NCBI GenBank assembly: GCA_033239525.1
Contig: BSYO01000016.1
Location: 4,909,045-4,973,044, forward strand
Direction: 5' to 3'
DNA: 64,000 nucleotides
Origin: Nepenthes gracilis
Taxonomy: Eukaryota > Streptophyta > Magnoliopsida > Caryophyllales > Nepenthaceae
The notes below the pieces were generated by a model. The model was not told the DNA's origin. It saw only the letters and a list, made by a program, of their open reading frames with translations, and did no database searches. The translations under genes and the position numbers were made by a program. This document shows, piece by piece, positions 45,638 to 56,397 of this stretch. Positions within the stretch are counted from its first letter, which is position 1, and each line of letters begins with the position of its first letter.

Positions 45638-47770
45638 ACTAAGATAACCAAGTTTGAGTCATCCCCCAGTCATGTGGCTCCCTGTTGCTGATGCTGAAGT
45701 GGCAAGCAATGCCTGATTTGCTTGTCCAAGTTGCAATCCAAGTTTGTCAATCCATCTGGTCTCCATCTATAAGCTATCTTATTCAAGTGTAAGGGTTATT
45801 GTTTGCAATATGGTGCAAAAGGTAACTGAGAAGCTTCCAATAAAAAATCCAAAAAAGTCAGTTTTTATAAAATATTTGTTGCACCATCTCTCCGACTGTG
45901 TCCCAGGACAAAAGGGGGGAAATCTAAGTTCAAAACCTCTCTCTTGCATCCATGCCAAAGAAAACTAGTTGTTTTAAATGTATTCAGACAAAATATGTAC
46001 ATAGATGTCATAGGTTGAATTTTTTGTCTTTTATTGCACTATCCAAATTCCCAATGGCCAATGGTGAAAACCAAAGTTAAAGTTGTATTACTTGGTCTAC
46101 TGGAACCACTATTTACATTGCATGCGTTATAGAACCTTGCCAAAAGTTTTAAGGAACCACTCATCTCATGAACTTAAGTGGTGAGGTCTAAGAACTGGTC
46201 TTATGATCCAAACGGTGTCTAGTGGACAAGGCTGTGGCATTGCATCATACAACCTTCCCCCACATTATCCAACATGTCAACATTCCATAGCAGGGTTTTT
46301 ACGGAAAAACAGAGCTGCTGCATGGAGTTTGAGTTGTATCTTTTGTTTAATGTAGTGTCAGGTAAACTGAGAGACAGTAACAACTTGACACTATCAATCT
46401 TGTAAATAATTTATGGGTGTCGTATTCATCTTCTTCTATAAAATGTGCAGATGAGATTGCATTCAATTGCGAGCATGGGTTAAATATTAGTATCTCAATG
46501 TTGATTACGATATTATTAATATTGGCCTTATAACAAAATACTTATCAGTATTGGATGCCATGAAAAAAAAAAAAAAAGTTCCCTGTGACTATATCCAAAT
46601 CGAGTTATCTACTAAAATTAACATTTTTTATCATATATTTTGCCAATTTGAAGATTGCTACTTAATGTTATCAATATCGTGCTTTATATCTTCCTTAGTC
46701 ATTGAAAATTACTTAAAAAGACCACCAAACATGTAGATTTAGGCCTCTAAATCTTGTTGCCATCCAGACACGAGTCTAGGTAAGCATTACCAAGAAATTT
46801 GTTTCCAAAGAATTAGTGGCATATATTGGGGTTTTTCTTGTACATAGTCTCATTTGACTTCCTTTTTGCAGTCTTCCTAACTTACCTTCATTGCCCGTTG
46901 ATTTGGGCTTTGCTTGCTCATACGGAGTCTTGTTCAATATCCTTTTACCTGTCTTCCTATGTTACCTTCGTCATAGGCCATCTGTTGCTTAATAATGTTC
47001 AGGCCTTCCTTTCCAATTGCCTAAGTGATTTAAATTTGTAAATGACTTACGCTTCACCATTTTTCTCAAACTTTGGGGAAGCCTCAAGATATTACTTCTA
47101 TGGATATAAGAGTTGTCATCAAGTTGAAAAAAATACTTCAACTAGCTAGGATGATACAATAGACTTGTCCAGAGGTACAGTTGACAAACGTGAAGAAATT
47201 TTCCCATGGTCGGTGGCTATCAAATTTCTTCTTATCTTCACCCACAGAGATGCCACTTTTTGTTCCTGAGACAAAACCTCCATGTAAATGTTGTAAGAGG
47301 GGCATCTAATAGAGCAATTAGTCTCTCGACATTTTTTTTTTTGAATGTTGCTTTGTATTTTTGCTATAGTTTGCATGCAAATTTTAACATTCCCTTGCTT
47401 TTTAATTTCAGGTTAGATGTGTCTGAGAACCAGGTACAAGAATTAGAGTCGAAAGAAGCTGCTTCCACCTTTCTTCATATGCCTCCTTTACAAAAGGACT
47501 AGAATCCAGATCATGGTCATTAGATTCGGAGCTTTTCCCAACTTCGATTGTGAGATCTTCACAAGCAGTGGCTAACACCCCCTTTCTCTCTAGACGAGAG
47601 CTGAGGAAGTTGCCCTCAGTGAACTCGGCACCTGAGGCTGCAAATCTCTTACTGGTTTTGGTAAGTTCCACTTCAAAACCATTGCCCCCAATTCTTAAAG
47701 TCAATTATTCAATTTTCAAAATTTTTTCCTTGCTCTATTGATCTTTTACGTTGCTTTTCACTGTAAAAAG
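45638..47770. other. Intergenic region with no firm gene
   Basis: AT-rich, with short plus-strand ORFs at 45744-45968 and 46826-47041 that match nothing known. An exon-like stretch (47412-47660) is listed separately. TATT/GATATT-type repeats at 46480-46690 resemble those at 35870-36150. Confidence 0.35.
47412..47660 (+). other. Exon-like stretch of unknown origin
   Basis: An acceptor (TTTTTAATTTCAG ending at 47411) and a strong donor (GTAAGT at 47661) frame 249 bp. One frame reads LDVSENQVQELESKEAAST and stops at TAG about 92 bp in. Another frame carries on with LESRSWSLDSELFPTSIVRS, so a frameshift is needed to use all of it. The minus strand is also open here (47704-47408). It could be a broken exon of the gene whose DRB fragment follows, or of the TAF1C-like gene. 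No family is recognised. Confidence 0.25.
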
Positions 47771-47943
47771 GGACGAGACTGGAGTCTATGAGATTCTCCT
47801 TGAAGACATGAGAATGTGATCGGCACCAGCCCATGTCCCAGTCTTCACTTGTACTGTGGAGCTTGCTGCTAAATCACAGGAGAGCTGGCCAAGACCCGAA
47901 GCAAGCTAAACGAAAGATTGCTGCCATAGCAGCTTTTTTGCAT
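47771..47943 (+). pseudogene. Fragment of a plant DRB-type double-stranded-RNA-binding protein gene
   Basis: 47772-47816 reads DETGVYEILLEDMRM, then TGA (47817-47819). In the same frame, 47820-47906 reads SAPAHVPVFTCTVELAAKSQ and stops at 47907. A +1 shift gives DPKQAKRKIAAIAAF up to 47940. Plant DRB proteins have DETGVYKNLLQE, then GHVPVFTCTVELAG, then KKQAEKNAAMAAW, in this order in the second dsRNA-binding domain. About 15 residues between the first two blocks are missing. An acceptor-like AG directly precedes the fragment, so it came from genomic rather than processed sequence. One stop, one shift and a deletion make it non-functional. Confidence 0.6.
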
Positions 47944-48708
47944 TGAGAAAGAGTTCATCTCTCTTTCCCCACTGATTATCTCCCTAATAACTGAATTTGT
48001 CATTGGTCACCATGAGCAATTTGAGTCTATCTGCAAATGCCAGTTTCGGTACTGCTGACAAAGGAAGAGGCCGAATGTCATACTCCCTTGATGATGAAAT
48101 ATCTATTTTTGTTGGACATGTGAATTTTGTGCCATAAGAGCGTCACCTGCAGGTCACAGAAGAAGAAAGTGACCAAACCCCTGATTTTTGTTTTTGTTTT
48201 TGGGGTTTTGTGTGTGTGTCTAAAATCATTGAATTCTGCCGATTGGAAAATATTTTCTAGCCAAAAAAAGCAGAGCGCACTACTCATCAATCAATATTGT
48301 ACATGTAATGTTCTTCAGATGCCAAGCTTCTTGAAATGGTGGCTTAAATCTGAGAAAATTCTCTCAACAGAAACAGTAACATAATAATAACTCCTCCCGT
48401 GAAATCAAATTTTCCAATCAAGAAAGGGTCTCATTCTTCCTCCCCGCTGGCAACGCTAGACCACTGCAACAATTCTCAACCAACCCAATTTTTCACTATA
48501 AAAAGTGCTTCTGCGATTATGCCTATAAGTGAAGGTGTTTAATGAACTGTAACTATAGAAGTGGTGATTATGCGCTGCTTACAGGCCAACGCAACCAGCA
48601 ATTGAATAACCTAGAATGTGTTGAATAACCTAGAATGTGTCAAGTATGATCTAACTCCCCAGGCTGGGCCAGGCTAAGCTAGAGGCTCCTGACCAGCGGC
48701 ATGATATG
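47944..48708. other. Intergenic, no gene recognised
   Basis: An ATG at 48012 opens a 41-codon frame (MSNLSLSANASFGTADKGRG) ending near 48136, with no known relatives. GAATAACCTAGAATGTGT is repeated directly at about 48602 and 48622. Confidence 0.35.
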
Positions 48709-49690
48709 TGGGCTGTGCTGGCTTATTATTATAAATCATATATATAATGTATGGATTTTAAAATATTCTTTAACGAGGATTAGTTAAATTAGGCTAATAG
48801 AATTCGATGATAATTGATATTTTTAGTGAAATTAATTTTTGAATTGAGATAAATTGGCCGAGTGATGTCAGACCCATATATATTTTGGATAGTAAAATCT
48901 TATTTAAAGGATGCCTTTGGGATGTTTATACGTATTTTAAGTAGATTGATTGCACTCAATGTGTGTAAGATTAATGCACGTAAATATTTGGAGTAAAATA
49001 TTTGTGTCTTATCGGTGTTCGTATGTGATACGAATTGTGCATTGGCGCCCGGCGCATGCTTGATTGATGCACATGTATTAACTCTCTATAAATATGTTTC
49101 TTGATCGATGTTTAATCATTTTCTACTGATTTATGAGAGAGAGAGAAAGAGGGAGGGAGAATAGAGAGAAAGAGAGAGGAGAGAGATGATGCATGAGAAG
49201 GAGAAACTAAGATAAATTTAAGAGGTCCTTACTAGATAAATATTAAAACAAGTACATTTAAACTATTTTTCCTTTATTGCTATCCTCTTTTGATATCTTT
49301 TTTTTATTTTATCAGTTTTAGTTTACTTAGATTTTTGCATGATGACAACATCTAAATTTCATTTTGATTTCTTTTTAATAGTTTGATTAAGTTATGATTT
49401 CTCTGATTTTATTATAAATATTTTTTCTTACGTATAATTCGAGATTTTATATTATTAATATTTGAAACTATTTTTAAGTGCGTCATTTTAGTCATATTAT
49501 TTAAATCATTACTTTATTTTGAATTATTTATCGGTATTTAATTTATATATTTACATCTCGATATTTATTTTGGGTTTTTATTGGGTAGAAATTATAATTC
49601 AATTTTAAATCTTAAGAATTAAAAGTTGATATAACTTAATTATAGATTAAAAAGTTAATAAGATTAACTTTTGAGATTGGGGATGTGATA
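48709..49690 (+). repeat. 5' LTR of element D (start approximate)
   Basis: It has a TATA box (CTCTATAAATATG, 49083-49095) and a GA-rich leader (49137-49190), and ends GAGATTGGGGATGTGATA. The last 80 bases align with 63095-63171, where GATATAACTTAATTAT is shared. The start near TGGGCTGTGC was chosen by comparison with LTR G and is uncertain. Confidence 0.65.
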
Positions 49691-49694
49691 ATTT

Positions 49695-49706
49695 ATGTAT
49701 CAAAAA
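49695..49706 (+). promoter_or_regulatory. Degenerate primer-binding site of element D
   Basis: ATGTATCAAAAA lies four bases from the LTR end, in the position and rough form of TGGTATCAGAGC (initiator-Met tRNA). Confidence 0.55.
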
Positions 49707-49779
49707 AGGTCATAACCAGAATTTTTTATTTGATTCGATGATTTAAATTTGTTTATTGTCTTATGATAGGTTTGAAAAT

Positions 49780-50700
49780 GTTTGTTAAACAAGGAGGACC
49801 GAGTTCTCACCTTGCCATAAGAAGCACTTCACCATTATGGTTAGACTAGCGGATGTGATGAACAGAATGGCTCAAAAAGCGCAAAATCCATAGCCAACGG
49901 TAGCAAATCCAGGGGTGGCCATAGCAACATATGACCATCTCACAAATAAGTAAATGTTGGAGTTTATGAGAGATCCGAATCTCACAAAAGTAGATATTTA
50001 AAATTGACTAGTCGAGAACATTTTTGAGATGATTCACTGTCCAAAGGAAGAGAAGGTCGTATTCACCTCCTATAAGTTCGAAGGAGAAGCGAACCATTGA
50101 TAGTCAATGAGGAAAAATATTTTAGGGCTCCAGAATGTACATATTTCATGAAAAGTGTTTGCAAATGCAATTATGTAGAAGCACTTCCTGACAATTTTAA
50201 GAGAGCAAAAAGAGGATAAGTTTGGCGATCTATAGCAAGGGAACAAACCCCTAGCAGAGTACAATATTAAATTTACAGAATTATTTTGCTATTCTCCCTA
50301 CATTGTCCTAGATGAGGCTAGGAGAGTAAGAAAATTTCTACAAGAGCTAAACAACACCATTGGTAAGCAATTGGTGATATTGATGTTGAGGACACATGGA
50401 AAAGTGTTGAATTGAACTCTCCTTTTTGAACAAGAGTTAGAGAAAAAAATTTATTGCGAAGAAGATTGCTACCCAAAGATGTCAAAGTTTGGGATTGAAA
50501 GGATCCTATAATAGGACTAGATCAATGGACAAGGGAAAGAAAGAAGTTAAAATCCAAGGCGCATAAGAGTCGTAATAATCAAAACCTTGAGTGCCCTCAT
50601 TATAAATTAGCACATAGAGGAATGCCTTACTATATGCTATAGGGGTATGCTTCAATTGTAGCCAATCTGGCTACATGAACGAAGACTACTCTCACCACTT
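49780..50700 (+). pseudogene. Element D gag (decayed)
   Basis: Readable residues are VENIFEMIHCPKEEKVVFTS, then YKFEGEANH (49999-50097), and later GNKPLAEYNIKFTELFCYSP (about 50239-50298), the usual order in chromovirus gag. A remnant zinc-knuckle zone with CPHYKLAHRG lies near 50590. Stops and frame changes are common. Confidence 0.75.
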
Positions 50701-50759
50701 GAGACAAACATCAAGAAAGTCAAGTACTTCTGGGAGAATTTTTACAGTAATAGCCCAAG

Positions 50760-53054
50760 ATGCAAATGCATATCGATGATTAAAAGTAAACTCATAATTT
50801 TTGAGATTTTCACATATGTTTTGTTGGATTTTGAGTCAACATATTTATTTGTATTTTTGAAATTTGTTTACCATTTGTTATTATTTCCTAGAAGCATGAA
50901 TTTTTTATTAGTGTTGCCAACATCTCCGGAATCATCCTTAAGGACTAAAATTACATACTTGAGGTGTATTGTTTAGATGAATGGGTTTGAGTTGGTCGCA
51001 TATTTAATCTTATTAGATATGTATGATTTTGATATAATTTTAGGTATGGATTAACTAGCAAAATACTGTATTAGTATAGATTATTTTCACAAAATGGTGT
51101 ATTTTTTTATTTTGAGTTATAAATCATTCTATTTTTAAGGAATAATATAAAAGCAACCACTAGTATGATTTCGGCCCTACATCCATATTATTTAATGAAA
51201 ATTGGGTGTCAAGTATATTTAGCTTATATGACTTCCACCGAGAGCCACAATATTCCAACTGAAGAGATGCAAGTGGTGTGTAAATTTCAAAAGTGTTTTT
51301 CCAGAGGATCTTTTGGGTTTGTCACTGAATCAGGAGATTGAATTTAAATTAGAGATTATACCAGGAACAACGCTAGTGTCGAAAGCCCTATATAGAATAA
51401 CACTATCAGAATTGAAGATGTTGAAGAAATAATTGTAGATATTATTGGAGAAAGGCTTTATTAGACCAAGTGTGTCACTATAGGATATACCAATATTATT
51501 CATGAAAAAGGATATCTCCATGTGGTTATGTAGAGATTATCAAGAGTTCAATAATATAACAATCAAGAATAAGTACAAGTTGTTTAGGATTGATGACTAA
51601 TTTAATCAATTGTAAGGGTAGAAATATTTCTAAAGATAGATTTCTATTTAAATTATCATTAATCGAGGATTAAGAAAGAAAACTCTACGAGGCATCTTTT
51701 CAAATGAGGTATTAACATTATGAGTTTTTAGTTATACCTTTTGAATTAACTAATGCCCCAACAACATTTATAAATTTGATGAAACAAGTGATTCAACTCT
51801 ATCTTAATAAATATATAGTGATATTTATTAAAGATATTTTAATATACTCAAAAAATTATGAGAAGCATGAGATGCACTTGAGATTTGCTCGTCAAACATT
51901 TCAGGATAGCAGGTTATATGAGAAATTAAATAAGTATGAATTTTGATTCAAGAAAGTAATGTTTTTGAGTTATGTGATATCGAAGGGAGATATTTCAATT
52001 GATCCTAATAATATTGATACTATAACAAATGGAAGCCGACCGATGATGGTATTAGAAAGTTGAAGTTTCTTGAGGGTTTGTGAAAAGGTTTTCAAAAATT
52101 ACAATGCCATTGACCCGCTCGACTCAGAAAAATATGGAGTTCATTTGAACCGATGAAGCTAAAAAGAGCTTCTAGTTATTAAAAGACCACCTAATGACCT
52201 CCCCAATCTAAGTAATTTGGGAAGAATCCAAAAGATTTGTGATTTATTATAATATATCAAATATCATATTAGAGTGAGTTCTAATACCATATGGAAAGGT
52301 GATTACATATAGATCAAGAAAATTGAAGACTCATTGAAAAATCTAATGACTCATTTAAAAATCTAAATGAGATTTTTAAATCTAGCACATGACTTGAAAT
52401 TAACAGTGATAACTTTTACGTTGAAAATCTAAATACACTACTTTTATGGGAAGAGATTTTTGTATACTCATATTACAAGAATTCAAAATAATTATTTTCA
52501 TAGAAGGAGCTAAATATGAGGTAAAGGAGGTGAATAGATATCTTGAAGGATTATAATTACAAATCCATTATCAACTGGAGAAGGCTAATGTACCAGCAAA
52601 TGCCTTGAGCCGCCAAACAACAAATCTAATAACTCATTTAAAAATTTTAAAAATATATATATAGATGTTAAATTACATGAAAAATATTATATCAAGACAT
52701 ATTCCTAAGGTATATGAATAATTTTGTCATACTTTTTCGTATAATCGGAGATAATAGGGAGAATTAAAAGAATAAAATGGATGATCCATTCCTAGTAAAC
52801 ATTGCCAAAGTTTTAAACAAGGAGTGAAAGAGCGGATTTTAATATACGAACTAATGGGGTCTTGAAATTTCAAGAACTAATGTGTACTAAACATTGAGCA
52901 ATCAAAGGATGAAATATATAATGAAACTTATCATTCGAAGAATACTATTCATCAAGGGATTAACAATATATATCAAGATTGAGGAAGATCTTTTGGTAGC
53001 ATAATATGAAATGAGGGATTACGACTTATATGAAACAATTTTTGATTTAATAGT
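50760..53054 (+). pseudogene. Element D protease, RT, RNase H and integrase zinc-finger zone (decayed)
   Basis: The protease at about 50790-51110 has LLDFESTYLFVF in place of a D-S-G site. RT runs about 51330-52030 with FIRPSV (51460), [14 protein letters not shown] and a lost YxDD. RNase H at about 52180-52610 has EGLQL-like and ANALS-like remnants (NVPANALSRQ). The integrase HHCC zone (52900-53054) reads YHSKNTIHQGINNIYQD-like residues. It is cut by the element C LTR at 53055. Confidence 0.7.
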
Positions 53055-53310
53055 TGTTGCATTCTCGGATTCAAATTGTTATATAGATTTGAGGTCAAAG
53101 TGCAGTCCTAAGCGGGTTCGACCTCCATATGCTCAAATCTGAATCTTGTGTAATATAAAAATACAGTTAAAGGATTGGCGGGACTAGCTCCCAATGTTTT
53201 CTTCGATGCTCAAGTCAGTATCTGCCTTTTGTAAGAGAGAAATATAGAATGTAAGTTAAAAATCAAATGAACTTTATACGAGAGCTTGCGCTTTTCTAGA
53301 AAGCGTCTTG

Positions 53311-53349
<39 letters not shown>

Positions 53350-53706
53350 CTTCACAGAGAGGCTTCTGGACTTTTTTTTTTTCTTTTTTTTACCTTTCCT
53401 TCCTGTTGGAAAAAAGGTTTTTTTTTATAATTGTTATGGGACAGTTGACGTTTTTTGTCAACTATCCAAGAAACTGCCCAATAAACTACTAAATGGATAG
53501 AATTCTATCCATATTATGATTTCAACTAGCATCCGAGGTCATTAAGATGAGAGAAAAAAAATCGCTCGGCAGTTATCTCCATCTCATTCCTTATCATCGG
53601 ATGGGTCTCCTTATTGGGCCAAATAAGCTTCTTCGGTCTCCTTGATATATGGGTCAAACTTATGAAAGTGAACTTTCTCATTGAGCAATCGGTATCAACA
53701 CCATCA
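53055..53706 (-). repeat. 3' LTR of element C
   Basis: It begins TGTTGCATTCTCGGATTC and ends ACACCATCA. Shared landmarks with the 5' LTR are CCTTTTGTAAGAGAGAAATA, CTTCTTCACAGAGAG and a TTGAC inverted repeat. It holds a (GA)n tract at 53313-53346 that the other LTR lacks. Confidence 0.8.
53313..53346. repeat. (GA)n microsatellite in the element C 3' LTR
   Basis: Seventeen GA units. The matching place in the 5' LTR (near 62161) reads only AGAAAGAGAC, so the expansion came after insertion. Confidence 0.9.
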
Positions 53707-54285
53707 GTGGCCTATGCCTGGGTGTCTGAAACTCAACATTTTAGTATGAGTTCTGAAGGCAAGTTCTTGTCTGGATCTGCGCTCTTAGTCTGAGTAGTGA
53801 CATTTTTGTATGAGGACATGATCTGTGTCCAAGGGCATGCTCTATGTCCGAGGGCTAACGGCAATTGTCTAATAGCATGTTTTCCTTTCAAAGACAAACT
53901 CTCAACTATCCGCATACACGGCTCTAGTCCGATGGCTTAGGAAAATTGTTCGAGGACATTATTTGAATACAACAACTTAACTAAAATCTGTCCGGGGACA
54001 ATTTTAGCCCGAGACACTGTTGTGCGCCGTCAGTTGAGGTATTAAATGTAATTGACGTTGCCTTGAAAGCGTAATAGCCATCATTGCCCGCTCTCGACGT
54101 TTGATTGTCCTATGCATCGTGAAAAGCCGACACATGCCCAGGCTATGATGAGGCGCGTTTTTTAAATTTTTTCCCTTTAAATGATGCCGTTTTAAACCTT
54201 CGTCTACTCATTGGAATCCTTTCAGAATCCCTCTTGAACTCTAAACTTCTTTCCTTCTTCCTCAAGCTATTCTCATCTCTCTACA
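53707..54285 (+). promoter_or_regulatory. Leader and possible promoter of the element C aORF
   Basis: About 580 bp between the 3' LTR and the aORF ATG. It has scattered GTCCGAGG/GTCCAAGGGC-type short repeats (53760-54010) and a T/A-rich stretch (54158-54185) about 100 bp before the ATG, followed by CT-rich sequence typical of plant leaders. No firm TATA box is seen, and promoter function is inference. Confidence 0.35.
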
Positions 54286-56245
54286 ATGGTGCTTGATGTG
54301 AAAGACATTCCATCTACCCTCTCCTCTGAGGAGGTTGACACCATCCGAGCTCGATATAGAATCCCAAGTTTGACAGCGCATCTTCTTACTGGTGCTGACA
54401 ATAGGGCTTGCTTTCCACCAGATGAATTCATTACAGTTTATAAAATCCATCTCAAAGGTGGCCTTTGTTATCCTATGGTGCTGGAATTCTACCAAATCAA
54501 GAAGGCTCTAAAGGTTTCAGTGGCCAGACTGTAGCCTAATGCAGTGAGGTATCTTATTTCTCTTTGTGTTTTTTCTCATTGCCACAACCTGATTTTGGAC
54601 ACCACGATCGTGAAAGTTATTTTGAGATTTCATCACGATCAGGACTGGATTGCAATCTCACCCCGTCCCGAATTTGACATTAGCGGTAGAAATCCAGACT
54701 CCACCAAAAGGTGGAAGAACTCCCCCTGAATGGGGTTTGTCAAATGAATGGGTTGCGTTTATTCAAACTTCTGCTTTGAAGCGTCTGAGCAGGAAAAGCA
54801 GGCAGCTAAGAAGTTCACTGAATTGATCCAGACAAACCTCAGCTCCTTCAATGGAAACAAGAGAAACCAGTGGTTAATGCCTGAAGCCTTTGAGAAGGCA
54901 AGATGGGGGCCTCAAATTGAAGGACCAATGGCTCAAGACACTTCCCTTGCTTAGAAGGGAAAGATGAAAAGGAAGCAAAAGCCTCTTAAAATTAGTGAGC
55001 CACCAGAAAGGACAAGGAAAAGTTGTCGGACAGAATCATCCAATCGTCCAGTGGCCACTACTGATATTTCCTCTTCTGATGATGATGAAGTCATCGAACA
55101 ACTTGTGAGGAGGAAAGGGCTACCAGGAATAACTCTTGCTCAAGAGGCTAAGGACGTTGGACCCTCAAAAGGCGGTAAGCATAATGGCCTAGGCTTCCTC
55201 TCATTACTTATTCATCACATGAAGAGCCCATGTCCAATGTCCCAATCATTTTCACTAAGGAGGCTTCTACATTAGTTGCTCAGAATCTTGCCAAGGAAGA
55301 AATGGAAGCTCTAGCCAAGGAGGCAACTGAGATACCGAATGAGAATGTTGAGGCCGAGGAAGTAATAAGGGCAACTGAGGTGCCCAATTTTGAGCTCTCT
55401 TATCTTGGAATCCAAATATTTGAAAAAAGAAATATTCTGTCTGAGACCCTTCAGAAGGCCATGGCCGAGGGCATCATGGGGATGTCAGAGGCTTCTTATG
55501 ATGCTCGAATGGAGACTGGGGCTGAGGAGCATTTTGAAACAGTTGAGCCCCTAGTCTTGAACGTCCATGAAACAACCTTTGCGTCCCAGGCTATGGCAAA
55601 AGCTCCCGAGTCTGAGGCAATTATAGAAGCTTCTGATGCTGAGGACGTGGCTGTTGAGGTGGATGCGGCTCAGACGATGAGATGCTTGGGGTCTGAAGAC
55701 CAAAGAGAGGAAGGCTCAACAAGGAGTTCTCCCTTTTCTAAGGTATTTTTCCATGGTACCTTTGGTTCCTTCACTTTTGAACAATGCTCTACTGACTAAC
55801 TTCTTTCTTATAGCTGCCTAAGCTGGTTGGCTGATTTACTACAATTATTGATGAGACCACCCAATCTTGCGTAGGCTTGAATACCTTCTAGACTTGAGAG
55901 GAGCGTGCAAATCGTATAGAGCGTGAGTTTGCTGAGGCAAAGAATAAGATTTCCTCCCTTGAGGATTTGCTGAAGGTCCAGCAGTAGCAACATGTCTTCC
56001 TTCAAAACAGGAATCTTCAATTAGAGGACGTGCTCAGGGCCCCAATAAAAGTCGAGGATATTAGACTATGCCGACGCATAATAAGTATATTGATTCCAAA
56101 GTTTCCTCTTGTGGGTTGCTTGGTGCTTTTGTCAATTTTTAAAATCCGACTTCGTTTGAGTCGCTCGGCTGCTATACTTAGTTTTGCTAGTTATTCTAGG
56201 ATAGCTCTAAAAACAAGTGAAGAGGAATTATTTTACTTGATTTAG
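54286..56245 (+). pseudogene. Element C extra antisense gene (aORF), two exons
   Basis: ATG at 54286 (MVLDVKDIPSTLSSEEVDTI), then ADNRACFPPDEFITVYKIHL, matching the N-terminal domain of the A and B copies. The frame holds to about 55200 with several stops, the first after VSVARL at 54534. It includes a basic patch (MKRKQKPLKI) and an acidic run (SSSDDDEVIEQL). A frameshift near 55200-55230 leads to the Glu/Ala-rich frame 55230-55742. Intron 55743-55813 follows, then exon 2 with ERANRIEREFAEAKNKISSL, a coiled coil, broken by stops. The end near 56245 is approximate. Confidence 0.7.
55743..55813 (+). other. Intron in the element C aORF
   Basis: The donor GTATTT follows AAG at 55740-55742. The acceptor TTCTTTCTTATAG ends at 55813. 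It is 71 bp, phase 0, and placed just before the coiled-coil exon as in A and B. Confidence 0.65.
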
Positions 56246-56397
56246 AGGCAATTTAGGTCAAATAATTTCATGGAATGATATGCAAGCATTCAAATAAATG
56301 CAAAATAAAGAATAAATAAAAAGGAGTTATTTTATTAATTAAATATGATACAAGCACTTCAAAAGATACAACTAACCTTACTTGGCTGTTCATATAT
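56246..56397. other. Spacer between convergent aORF and pol of element C
   Basis: It is short and AT-rich. The minisatellite found in A and B at this place is absent. Confidence 0.5.

Larger units (their letters stand above)
39560..45640 (-). mobile_element. Element F: truncated gypsy retrotransposon with nested solo LTRs
   Basis: Going leftwards from the primer-binding site at 45372-45385, the readable pieces are gag (45350-44766 and 42404-42130), protease (41990-41750 and 40400-40240) and the first half of RT (39895-39560). RNase H, integrase and the 3' LTR are absent, so it is truncated at its left end. Two non-coding blocks, H and G, split the protease and gag and have the character of solo LTRs. 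Confidence 0.75.

Noticed and set aside
46826..47041. Hydrophobic 71-codon ORF resembling a transmembrane peptide
   Set aside because: No homologue recognised, no coding bias visible, T-rich sequence gives hydrophobic residues by default.
48012..48136. Short ORF starting MSNLSLSANASF, considered as a terminal exon of the TAF1C-like gene
   Set aside because: No acceptor directly upstream and no resemblance to the family's C-terminus that I can recall.
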